Source: Tamarix chinensis
Lineage: Eukaryota > Streptophyta > Magnoliopsida > Caryophyllales > Tamaricaceae
Direction of reading: 5' to 3'
NCBI GenBank assembly: GCA_030549775.1
Contig: CM060178.1
Location: forward strand, 64,470,896-64,534,895
Length of the DNA stretch: 64,000 nucleotides
Part shown: positions 45,462 to 55,650 of the stretch, piece after piece
Position numbering within the stretch: position 1 is the first letter of the stretch
Layout of the letters: the number at the start of each line of letters is the position of its first letter
The notes under the pieces: generated by a model
What the model was told of the DNA's origin: nothing
Database searches by the model: none
What the model saw: the letters and a program-made list of their open reading frames with translations, nothing else
Translations under genes and position numbers: made by a program

Positions 45462-46834
45462 TTAGCTATTTAAACTATCTCTCCACATTGAAGTTGCAAT
45501 TCCATCTCTTAATTGCTTGGCTTCTTCACACTCTTCTGCTAAACTTGATGGCACAACATCTACTTGAGCGTTAACAATTCTTATCTCAATATCAAATTCT
45601 AAAATTAATCTTTCATCTAGATCTACTCCCATGAGACAATTATGTAAAATACATCCAGATAAAACCATATCTGCTTGAGTTTGAACAGAAAAGAATGGTT
45701 CAGTTCCACTTCCTAATATTGGAAAACGTTTTTTCATAACACCAAATGCCCTCTCAATAACATTTCTTAAGGAAGCATGCCTTAGATTGAAAAGCCCCCT
45801 TGCATTTTGAGGGAATTTAATGCTATATTCCTTCATATGGTATCGAGTACCGTGATATGGTGTAATAAATCCTGTCTTCAACTGAAAACTCGCATTGCCT
45901 AAGTAAAATTTACCTGATGGCACTACCAATCTGTCCATGTCTCTAGATAAAGCATTGTTTAGTATCCTTGAATCATATGCCGACCCTTCCCATCCCGACA
46001 ACACATATAAAAACTTCAAGTCAAAAGAGCAAGTAGCTAACACATTTTGGGTTGGAAAATCCTTTTTGCCACGATATCTTTGTACCACATTATTTGGTAC
46101 TTTCACACGAAAGTGTGATGCATAAATTGCTCCAGCACAATCCTATGTAAAAATGCTAAATAAAATTATTAAAAAGAATTCAAGTTGTAATGTGTACTTA
46201 GTCATTTATTTTATAATATGATGACATTTTCCTTAAAATATGGCCAAAATTTTGAGTTGCTTGATATTTCATGAGGGCAGTGAGATCCATCGGGTTGTTG
46301 CAAAAGCCTCTTTTCCCATCCTCAACTGGTTATGATAATCCTCGTCTTTTTCCAATGTAAGTCGATCTAAAAAATCTCATCGCTTATAATCTCTCAATTG
46401 AGAAATATCCCTATCAACATAATTATTAGGAAAAACCGACGATAATAAACTAGCAGCATATGCTCCATAGGTGACCACACATGTTGTTGCCCATCTTCTT
46501 AATTTTTCCCACTCCTCCAATGAATTAGTCTAATATTAAATGATCAAAAGAAAAAAGAAAAAAGTTTGAGAAAATGAACCATATATGTTAATTAAGACAT
46601 GCATGTGGATTATTGAATACTTGAATGAAATATACTTAGCTTGTTATGGTCGCAAAATATAAAATATTCTCATAATACATTTCATAAAATATGCATAAAA
46701 CCCAATAAGATACTTACATCAGTATTTTCTTTATATTCCATGGTATCATTTGTAGCAAATTGATGGTTTGTCGGCAGATTTCTCCACTCTTGGAATCCTG
46801 ATCTTGACATTGGATTTGATTCCTCACTAGTAGC
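45462..46834 (-). pseudogene. PIF/Harbinger transposase (DDE_Tnp_4), disrupted
   Basis: This would be the element's DDE nuclease. Antisense exons: 46718-46834 (ATSEESNPMSRSGFQEWRNL, 39 codons, in phase) and from 46529 onward. The latter has LEEWEKLRRWATTCVVTYGA, a TGA stop, then DFLDRLTLEKDEDYHNQLRM, followed by a frame-broken segment. The C-terminal 214 codons (46,106-45,462) are open: VKVPNNVVQRYRGKKDFPTQ, LSGWEGSAYDSRIL (second catalytic Asp), NVIERAFGVMKKRFPIL (catalytic Glu region) and LHNCLMG. The first catalytic Asp, normally in GAIDGTH just before VKVP, reads GAIYASH (46,135-46,110), so the triad is incomplete. A possible first exon lies at 51,424-51,552. Confidence 0.87.
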
Positions 46835-46839
46835 CTTAA

Positions 46840-48060
46840 CACATTAAAAATGAACAAACTCAACAAATGATATATATAGATTTATATATATATATATGAC
46901 ATATTATAAAAATGTTCCTATTATACACATGTAATGCAAGGGAAGATTAAATGGGAAATGAATTACACTTTCCATTTGTGCGTGTGCGCTCAGTTGAAAA
47001 GTGAGGTCAGTAGAGTTAGTATAGAGAACTGGATGAGTCATGGAACATTCCAATTCCCATCAATAACCAAATTTAAAGCTAAACGACAAAGATACTCTTA
47101 GCAGTCATTGTGTTACTATTATAACATTAGAAACATCCATTAATGTAAAGTAAAATATAATTTTTTTCCACCTTGAATCCATGGACTTATTTTGTCCGCC
47201 ATCAGCAAGACGCAATTCAAATAATCTAGGACAGGGGTTTTGCTTATTGGTTTTATTTTGTTGGTTTTTTGTGCCTAATCCATTATAGAGTTTTGTTCAA
47301 GTTTTCTAGGAGTATCCTATAAAGTCCTTATTGGGTTGCCTAGACATCTAGTAGTGTAAATGTACTACACCAGTACTGATAAGAGAGAATCAACTACTTC
47401 AAGCTGACTCCTTGACTATACGTCTCAGATAAATAAATCTAAAGATGAGCTCATATTTACATTTGTGTTTGTTCAGCCCGAAATCTTTAGGTCTCTGACC
47501 ACATATCAATGGACTAAAAATCAGGGTTGACAATCAATGTAGCTACCATTTCCTTAGATAATTCTCAAAGTTGAGAGGATAAAACCCTGGTATGAATTCC
47601 GCCTTTGATTGATGAGGACTGGTACTTTATCAAACCAACATATGAATGTGATTTATGATAATAAAGTTTGAAATCCAAACAAAAGACTATTATTCCAAAG
47701 GCTAGGTTTAGGATCAAGAATACAAAGACACCATAATCATACAAATCAGAGGAAACAGAGATCTTTTATAAATTCAGTCATGCAAAACTAGAATGCGATC
47801 AGAATTTAAACTGATCAAATTCATTACCTTTCTTTCAACCCTATATGATTTCAACATCTAGTCACTACTCCAAAGAAATAGATCAAAACAAATCTTAATA
47901 ATGGTATGATAACAATAGTAATAACACTAATATTAACAAATATTAATTATGACATTAATAATAGTAAAATAGTAAAAATAACTTATTGAAAATTTTCATT
48001 CAGATGATTAAACAATAGAAATAATTTGTAGATCCTAAACTATTGAGGATCTATAGAGAG
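46840..48060. other. Inserted or intronic DNA left of the ankyrin exon
   Basis: No conserved coding signal. It would lie in the first intron of the transposase gene if the exon at 51,424-51,552 belongs to it. A (TA)n run occurs at 46,885-46,900. Confidence 0.4.
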
Positions 48061-48066
48061 TGCAGT

Positions 48067-48583
48067 GCAGCTTCTACTTGAGAAACGACCAGAACTATTG
48101 AGGAAAGCAGATGCTGCCAAGATGGCTGCCCTTCACTATGCAGCAGACAAAGGTCCAGTTTGGCTCATCGAACTACTATTGAAGAAGGACAAAACTTTGG
48201 CCTACCTACGGGATATAGATGGTTTCACCCATCTACCAAGAGCATCTTTTATAGGACCCCTAGAAGCCATACATACAATACTTCTTCACTGCCCCCAGCC
48301 CATTATTCTCATCGACAATAATGGTAATACTGTATTGCACCTTATGAAGTTGAACGACTATGACGAGGGTGTCAAACTGATAAATTTTCTAGCAATTGAG
48401 AGGCTAGTAAATGAGCCTGACACAGAAGGGAACACTCCATTGCATCTTGCAATGAAGAACCAAGATGAAACCAAGGCCAAAATACTGATGTCAAGTGATA
48501 CAATAGATACTATGGTAAGGAACATAGAGGGATTCACAGCCTTTGACTTCATTAAGGCACAACCAGAAACAAACAACGACATA
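48067..48583 (+). pseudogene. Ankyrin-repeat exon (ACD6/ITN1-like), captured inside Harbinger
   Basis: The forward segment is open from an acceptor-like GAGAGTGCAG (ending about 48,066) to a donor ACATA|GTAAGT at 48,583/48,584. It encodes ankyrin repeats of the plant ACD6/ITN1 type: VQLLLEKRPELLRKADAAKM then AALHYAADKG, YLRDIDGFTHLPRASFIGPL, DNNGNTVLHLMKLNDYDEGV, DTEGNTPLHLAMKNQDETKA and NIEGFTAFDFIKAQ, about five repeats. Proteins of this family continue into a membrane PGG domain; I see none downstream. The upstream part of the repeat domain is also absent. It lies opposite to the transposase genes. One intact exon with both splice sites suggests capture of genomic DNA rather than of a processed transcript. 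Confidence 0.8.
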
Positions 48584-48599
48584 GTAAGTACCCAAAATA

Positions 48600-51420
48600 T
48601 CACAGTTGAATAAAGTTCTAATAACTACAACTAATTCTGAGCCTCTACACTTAAAATTTTTGCAAGGACACCATGTAGTAGGCTAATATGTTAAAATGTT
48701 CCCACATTAGTGATAGTTGATGAAATCAATAAAGTAATTCTAAGTAGGTTGAGTTTACCACTTGTAACCCTATCAACATATACATTATATATACCCTTTG
48801 GAATAAAGGAATGAAAGCTAATTGCCAATAAACTAAGTTGACTAGATTGACTTCTAGGAATCACAAGCACATTCCATAGGGCTGGAAAGAGTTTCTATGA
48901 CATTGGTGGCTGGATAATCATTTTATTCCTTTCAAGTTCAAGAGACGGAGAACCATTTCTGGGATGGGAATGTCGGGTCAAACAGAGATTGTTCAATTAA
49001 GTTTGTCCACTGTCTTGAAGCTCCATTGAAGGGGGGTTCATTTTGATTTAATTAAGTCTAAGATCTGAAGTACAGATTGTGATTTTGGATAGAAATCAGA
49101 AGATACTTGAACCAAAGTCAATGAAATGCCATCAGGAAGGGGGGTTCATTTTTTTCTTCTTCAGATATTATTTGATTAGAGAGAGTAATTCCAATAGCCT
49201 ATATGTGGCATCTTTAATTTTATATAAGCTTAATTAAGTGCTATTCACAATTTTTAACTAACTACTACACATAAAAGATCAAAAGGGTGCACTACACTTA
49301 CACAATTGGTGCCTCTTTTATTTTCTTAAAACTGGAAAAGATAGACAGACATTAGAGTATATATATATCATGTGATGGTTTGTTTTTGAAATCAGAAGGG
49401 TCTGGTTGGCTTGGTAAACACCTTATTCTTGGCCTCTAAAGTCATCTATCAGTCTTCCTAAAGTTTTAGCAAATGTAAAAATATATAAAATGCCACTTGA
49501 AATGCTTTAAGACACTCTATAGATATAATAATGTCACAAAGAACAACAAAGCCAATCCGGACTCCAAGAAAACAATATAGAGAAATACTCAAAATCAGAA
49601 CAAAAAACTTGATTACCTAAGAAACAAATGAGAATAAATATATAGCAGCATAGTTGGAAAAACTAAGCCATTCTAACCTTCTGATTCCCCCAAATTAGCA
49701 GTAAAGTATATCCTTAACAGGGTAATATTTTGGGTGAAGAGTGGATCAGCTGTATTCAACCCCAAAATGCATCGACCTCTTGACGGTAATCAAATTTGAA
49801 ATAGAATAGATACTGTACTTAGATGCAACTGCCATTACTTTTGAATACAAACATTACATACAGAACACTTCCATTTTACTATGAATATTACAGCTAGCAA
49901 CAACACTGAAACAGACTTTTTTTGTTCATTCTTCAACCAATTGAAGATTTCACTGCTATGTTAGGTATTAGTTCATTTTATATTTTTTCTATCAGATGGT
50001 CACTCCAAAATGCTTATCAGTTTGTTCATGAGTTAGATTCCCATCAACTAATTTTGTTAATTAGTTTAAAAAAATCTATAACATCATACATCATCTATTT
50101 ATAAATAGTGGGAGTATTTATTTCTGTGCTCTAACTCCTGTAGTAAATAAGGTTTTACTCCTTTAAGATAGTGGTTCATTTGGTGTAATGCTACCAAACA
50201 TGTGGGTTGTTAGAGAAGGTTTGTGGATAAAATGGGTGCATGGAGTTCACAATAAACAATTCATTGTTGAACTATACTAATGTCAACAACATATCTCATG
50301 GATTTTCAAGAAAGTGATAAGTTGGAGGAACCAGATGGTACCTTATGGACTCGTACCCACTGTATGGAGGATGGAAAATACAACATACATAGGGTATATG
50401 AGCACATCAGACTTAGAGGAACCAACAAGACCTACCACATGAGGTCCAAATGCTTCTGGATGCCATTATATTGATTTAAAGCTCACTGTTAAGTATATGA
50501 CTCATATCACTTCAAACAATTGACATCAATCTAATGCAGCATCCTGATGGATTTTCCTAAATTCCAACCCTCTCTATATTTTACATTTGGATTATAGATG
50601 GGGTGGGGATAATAAGGGTAGAGTGAAGGTTAACTTTGGATATATGTTGATGTTGTAGCCTTCAACTTCTTTATATTGTTTGATTCCTTTCCACTAGGGC
50701 TCCACATCTTTGGTGCCTTTCTACTGGATTGGAACATATTACATCCCATAAGCAAGATTGGAACAGGGAATACTTGGACCAATACTAATCATTGCAGAGC
50801 AAATGAGTAAAACATTTCTAATGCTATTTGTGGGTTGTTTTCATCCCAAATCAATGCCACCAAGTGTCTCACTCTCTCCCTTATTAGGATATTCAATACA
50901 TGGATAGCATACACTATCTTAAACCAAGTAATTCTTGGTTCACATTAGGTTGACATCAACAAAACCCAAAGTTTTCTAATCTGGAAGGATACTACCCATC
51001 TGAAATTTTGACTACAACCCTATCTAATATTGCCAATCAATTATTTAGACCCACACGGTGCAACATTGAGGAACACAATTTTGCAGCAAGAAATGAATGC
51101 CACACTATATAGAGAACAACACAACCTTCTACAAAACTCAAACCACTATACAGCAACGATTAACAACCTACGGCAAATTCAATTTATGTATCTGTCTCAA
51201 TCAAGGTCATAATTTTATATTTTTCATCCTCAACACGTCCAATAGACAAGTAAAAAAGGCAAGATTGAAGACCAAAGGTATGTCGCATCAAGTTACACAT
51301 AAGCTAAGACCATGATCGAAACATATCATCTTTCTGGCTCATCAAATTCTATTTGTATACATCAAAAATGAAATAAAATTAGGGCCTCTGAATTCAATTG
51401 CTGCTACAAAAATTAAGACA
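48600..51420. other. DNA right of the ankyrin exon; no gene recognised
   Basis: Mixed-composition sequence with short frames (60-72 codons) lacking domains. The phrase GGGGGGTTCATTTTGATTTA / GGGGGGTTCATTTTTTTCTT occurs twice (about 49,031 and 49,138). It could be intron sequence taken along with the ankyrin exon. Confidence 0.4.
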
Positions 51421-51423
51421 TAC

Positions 51424-51552
51424 CTGTGCAGTTCGAAATGACGGAGCGACGGATCGAGAAGGCTGAGTCGACAATGGGTTGCCAGGAAGCGTAGAGTTCA
51501 CACTTGACGAAAGACCTACAGGAACCTTTGGCCGAAATTGTGGAGGAGCCAT
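51424..51552 (-). CDS. Possible first exon of the Harbinger transposase gene
   Basis: Antisense ATG at 51,552 opens MAPPQFRPKVPVGLSSSVNS and continues 43 codons to CGAACTGCACAG followed by GTATGT, an excellent donor in phase 0. The next in-phase acceptor with compatible coding is the exon at 46,718-46,834. It lies about 320 bp inside the right terminus, where a Harbinger promoter and first exon would be expected. The joining is inferred; the exon could also belong to a captured gene. Confidence 0.45.
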
Positions 51553-51874
51553 GAGATGAATATAAGCATGAAGAAGAAGGAAGACAAAAGAAGAAGAAGA
51601 ATAAGAAGAAGAAGGATCGAAGAAGAACGACAACTGAAGAAGACGAAGCTTGAAGAATACGATGGATGAAGCAGCAAGTCGAGAAAAATTCAGTTTTCTT
51701 TCCTTTTCCTCTACCTTCTGTGAGGAAAAATGTGTCGTATATTTTTCCTAACATTTTTCTTTCTTATTTTCTTTACTTAATTTTTTCTCATCAACCAAAC
51801 AAACATAATTTATTTTCCACCCCATTTTCTTTTCTTTCCTTATTATTTTCAACAAAACAAACACACTCTTAGTG

Positions 51875-52245
51875 CAGTGGCATGTTAAGTTGTCGGTCCT
51901 TCTACTAGAGCAAGTAATTTTGATGTGTTTGACAATCATTTTAACTTTATATTATGTTATTTCCGATGGAACATAATTTTATGCAAATTTTAAAATCATC
52001 CCCAATTTTTAATGTAAACTATTGTAAAATTTTTTCAATAAATAAATAAATCAATATTCAAGTATATATCCAAAAACACTCCCTCTCATTGCACACTTAT
52101 ATTTCTTTTCTCACACCTCCATACCCCTTTTTTTCACAATTCCCAAATTACTTTCTTTTCTCTCATTGCACACCTCTTTTTCTATGTTATCATTCCCAAT
52201 AAATACTTAATTATTAAAATATATAACGAAATTGAAAAAATAGAT
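51875..52245. other. Right flank of Harbinger, no gene seen
   Basis: AT-rich, with two similar CTCTCATTGCACAC(C/T)T phrases (about 52,083 and 52,157). No coding signal. Confidence 0.45.
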
Positions 52246-52490
52246 CGACCGGTCTACGGGTAGGTCATCCGTTACTTAACATAAACCTACGGATAGACCA
52301 CCCACTACATAATGCAAGCTATGGGTGGACTGTCCATAGGCTTCTAAAATACTATAGATGAGTGGCTCGCCAATAGGCAGATAAGAATGGATTATTCTTC
52401 CCTTGATAGACATATCTTTAGGGTGAATCACCCGTCACGTGATACTATAAACTAGTGGTTCACCCCTATACAGTCTACAAGTGGCTCGTA
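52246..52490. repeat. Tandem hairpin-forming repeats, about 33-bp units
   Basis: A run of related units, such as ACGGGTAGGTCATCCGTTAC, ACGGATAGACCACCCACTAC, ATGGGTGGACTGTCCATAGG and GGGTGAATCACCCGTCACG, each separated by a short AT spacer. Most units contain complementary halves (for example GGGTGAATCACCC), so the tract can fold into a row of small hairpins. Origin unknown. Confidence 0.5.
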
Positions 52491-52494
52491 GGTT

Positions 52495-54190
52495 CTAATT
52501 TCACTACAAAAATAATTACCATAATTTTTTTTATTTTGGTTTCAATGAGATAATAATCCATGAATTTTTTTATAATTTTTTGTGGCTCAATTAGAGAAAA
52601 TTAAAACAATGTATGAAGTTAGATGATAGGAGAATGAAGGAAAGTTAAAAGAATTGAGGGATAAAAAGTTCCAAAATTTAAGTTTTATGGGATGTAAAGT
52701 TAGAAAAAAGGATGTGTATTTAACAACCCTCATCCAAATATTTTTGGTCATATATATATATATATAGATTTAAGGTCATATACAAAAACTATTTTACATA
52801 CAAATATAGGAATAAATATTGACCATTGGATCTAAATTAGATCCTTAGGTCGAATGGATAAAAACAAGTCTCGTAAGACCTATTTTTTTGCCTTCACCGA
52901 GCCTCCAAGCCCCTCTGCCCCACCCCCTTCTATTTCGACTTTCTATCGTGCTCTACCTTTGCACTTCACACTCGACCCCTAGACCCCTTCACATATGTCT
53001 CTCCCTCTCCATCACACCTCTCTCCCTCTCCATCGCACCCGTTTCTCCATCTCTCCCTTGCCATTTGTGCTTCTGCATCTCTCCATTGACTTGCTCCTCC
53101 CATCTACTGACAAATCAAGAAAAGTACCCGACCTCCCTCAATTTCCACTCCTCCTCTAATCCGACGAGCTTCGTAGACTAGCAGACGAGCTCAGCCGCCG
53201 TTCTCTTCGACTAGACCTCAGCCGCTGATCTCTTCAACCAGACCTCAGCTCCTCCATTCTTCAACCGCCACTACACTGCCACATAGGAGAAAAGGAGAAG
53301 CAGCGACGTCGCAACTTGAGCAGGAGCACAGAGGTATTTGATTTTTTGTTCTTTGTTTATGGTCGGAGGGTCAATTGGAATTTTTGTAATTATAACAAAG
53401 TTGAGTATTGTGTTATTCCTTGAGTTTGATTTGGTTTTTCCTCTCATTGATGTAGATGTTGCCTTAGGATTAAATTCTTTTTTCTCCATTTTTTCTGCTT
53501 TCTTATGCGAACTATCATCGATCAATAGAGTTAATTTTTGTTTTTCTATCAACGTTTTTTCATTGAATTTTTTTTCCTTATCTTCCTTTAGTTGTAATGC
53601 AGACTATTGCACTAGCTATTGGAGATTGGTATTTCGACCGCGCAGGTGTGAGGCTCTTTGATTGTCCGTACCCTTGTGACAATTCATGCCACAATCTTGT
53701 TTTCAAAGGATAAATAATAGTTGTTGCTTTTTCTTTAGTTGGCCACAGTGCTACGACCAACTATTGATGTTGAGCATCATGATTCAGAATAGGCAGAAGG
53801 TGCAAGTCAATTATAATGATTTAAATAATAATACGATGATTGATGATTGATGAGATAAATAATAGTTGCTGCTTTTCCAAAGTTATTATAACCAAATTGA
53901 GTATTGTGTTATTCCTTGAGTTTGATTTGGTTGTTCCTCTCACTCAATCACATCGGTCCTCGGCCTCACTATCTCAAATTTTAAGTCATACCAAACAAGC
54001 ACTATGCTACGAGTAGTCCATATTATTCTTATTGTATGCATTTTTCTTAGAGAGTTATTAGCTCAAAATAATAACTTTGAAATATCCTTTCTACCTCGGT
54101 CATGTGCGAATAAGAATATTACCTATACTCTTACTAGATTTGGTATTCTCACGCTACCGAATGGGTCATCATGTAATTCATACCCTGAAG
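52495..54190. other. Noncoding or unassigned DNA with a C-rich segment
   Basis: Contains a (TA)n run (52,750-52,767) and a C/T-rich segment (52,890-53,280) with open but low-complexity frames. After 53,330 the phrases GAGTATTGTGTTATTCCTTGAG and TTTGATTTGGTT recur (53,402 and 53,898), a local direct duplication with about 500 bp spacing. No domain-bearing frame. Confidence 0.45.
53190..53270. repeat. 27-bp tandem repeat, three units
   Basis: Units CTCAGCCGCCGTTCTCTTCG.., CTCAGCCGCTGATCTCTTCA.. and CTCAGCTCCTCCATTCTTCA.. start at 53,190, 53,217 and 53,244, each exactly 27 bp. Confidence 0.8.
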
Positions 54191-54640
54191 TTTAGGGTTT
54201 TGGGTTTAGAGGTTTTAGGTTTCGGATTTTAGGGTTTATGGTTTATGGTTTATAGGTTTGGGGTTTAGGGTTTAAGGTTTGGGTTTAGAGGGTTTGGGTT
54301 TTAGGGTTTAGAGGGATTTAGGGTTTATGGTTTAGGGTTTAGGGTTTAGAGGGTTTGGGGTTTAGGGTTTAGAGGGTTTATGGTTTAGGGTTTAGGGTTT
54401 GGGGTTTAGAGGGTTTGGGGTTAAGGTTTAAAGGGTTTGGGGTTTAGGGTTTAGAGGGTTTAGGTTCAGGGTTTAGGGGGTTTTGGGTTTAGGATTTAGA
54501 GTTTAGGGTTTAAAGGGTTTGGGGTTTAGGGTTTATAGGGTTTGGGGTTTGGGGTTTAGGGTTTAGGGTTTAGAGGGTTTGGTCTTTAGGGTTTAGGGTT
54601 TATGGTTTAGGGTTTTAAGGGTTTGGGGTTTAGGGTTTGT
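54191..54640 (+). repeat. Interstitial telomeric repeat tract (degenerate TTTAGGG)
   Basis: About 450 bp of TTTAGGG heptamers mixed with variants TTTGGGG, TTTATGG, TTTAGAGGG and TTTAAGG. Many adjacent heptamers are perfect (for example around 54,335 and 54,560). A higher-order period of roughly 26-28 bp (TTTAGGGTTTAGAGGGTTTGGGG) recurs. TTTAGGG is the canonical plant telomere unit; the degeneracy shows it is an old internal tract, not a chromosome end. Confidence 0.9.
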
Positions 54641-54794
54641 ATAATTTATGGTTTTTGAGGTTTGGGTATTTGGTTTGGATTAGTTTTTTGGTTTGGTATT
54701 AATAAAATCTTGAATGTTGATTAAATTTTGTTCTAATGGATGAGATTGGATCTTATGTTTGTATATTAGTAAAAGTTTGTATGTGAACCTTCCC

Positions 54795-54835
54795 ATACAT
54801 ACATACATACATACATACATACATACATACATACA

Positions 54836-54869
<34 letters not shown>

Positions 54870-54883
54870 CATACATACATACA
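54795..54883. repeat. (ACAT)n microsatellite
   Basis: About 18 perfect ACAT units to 54,865, then imperfect copies. Opposing frames of repeated Tyr/Val/Cys residues here are artefacts. Confidence 0.95.
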
Positions 54884-54900
54884 CACATATATATATACAT

Positions 54901-54943
<43 letters not shown>
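54901..54943. repeat. (AG)n microsatellite
   Basis: About 21 AG units with one interruption near 54,908. Confidence 0.95.
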
Positions 54944-54944
<1 letters not shown>

Positions 54945-54945
<1 letters not shown>

Positions 54946-55500
54946 ATCACAGTGTCGTAACATCCATTGTATATTGGGTATCCCACTTTGTAGCATCCAT
55001 TGTTTATTGAAGCTAATGTATTAGCTTACCATACCTGCCTTTGTACAAATATTTTTAATATCAAATGGTGGATTTAGTGGCAAATTATAGGATCTAATCT
55101 AGCAAAATAGTAATCCCTCTGTTTCTTTAAAGCTAAATCTTTTAGGGATAAAATTTTGTTTTAGAAACAAAATTCTTTTGACATAATATTTCACTTTTAC
55201 CCTTCCCTTGTTATTGCAAGCCTTGTAAGTCCCCCTGGTATATCACATGAAGCTGCCAATAATATTACAAATAGTTATATAGCTGGCCAAGATTGTTTGG
55301 GATGGCTAACACTATATGGACTTTTACTTCGGGATGGCAATAAGATGAATTTATTAGAAATTTAATGTATTTTATTCCATGGATGCATAAATAAATATGG
55401 ATATAGACAAGAAAGAAAAATGTCTACTAAATTTGGGTATGGATACTAGTTTTGCATTGTTAGTTGGGAAGTATTAGTTGTAATAATACGTAAGTTCCAA
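54945..55500. other. No gene seen
   Basis: AT-rich DNA between the microsatellites and the copia LTR remnant. No coding signal. Confidence 0.45.
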
Positions 55501-55504
55501 AAAA

Positions 55505-55650
55505 ATGGAGAAGAATCTATGTGGAAATAGGAAGTATAATAGAGAAAAGATGGAAGATATGAGCGATATTATTGATGATGATTTACATTGTAATGTATGG
55601 ACTATTTATATAGGGCTAACAGATATAATTGCAAGACTAACTATAATGAA
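55505..55650 (-). promoter_or_regulatory. Copia element 2 LTR promoter remnant
   Basis: Antisense, TTGCAATTATATCTGTTAGC is followed by CCTATATAAATAGTCC, a TATA box typical of plant copia LTR U3 regions. It is joined directly to the RNase H coding end. The LTR edges are not definable. Confidence 0.5.

Larger units (their letters stand above)
43231..51868 (-). mobile_element. PIF/Harbinger transposon, 8,638 bp, with internal foreign sequence
   Basis: The left terminus is GGGCCTGTTTGGTTTGAAGA. The right terminus, from the other strand, is GAGTGTGTTTGTTTTGTTGA, with 14 of 20 positions shared and AAAAT continuing in both. Flanking triplets are TTA at 43,228-43,230 and TTA at 51,869-51,871, the superfamily's target duplication. 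At about 90 bp inside each end there is a second TGTTTGGTTG(T/A) motif in mirrored positions. The antisense DDE transposase and Myb/SANT genes lie in the left half. About 4.5 kb of other sequence, including an ankyrin exon, separates the transposase's inferred first exon from the rest. Confidence 0.78.

Noticed and set aside
52502..52520. CACTACAAAAATAATTACC as the left end of a third CACTA element
   Set aside because: No subterminal repeats follow, and no matching inverted end or CACTA gene lies to the right.
54191..54640. True chromosome end
   Set aside because: The heptamers are degenerate and ordinary repeat-rich DNA continues on both sides.
54680..54996. Open frames of repeated Tyr-Val-Cys-Met and Ser-Leu residues
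   Set aside because: They are direct translations of the (ACAT)n and (AG)n microsatellites.
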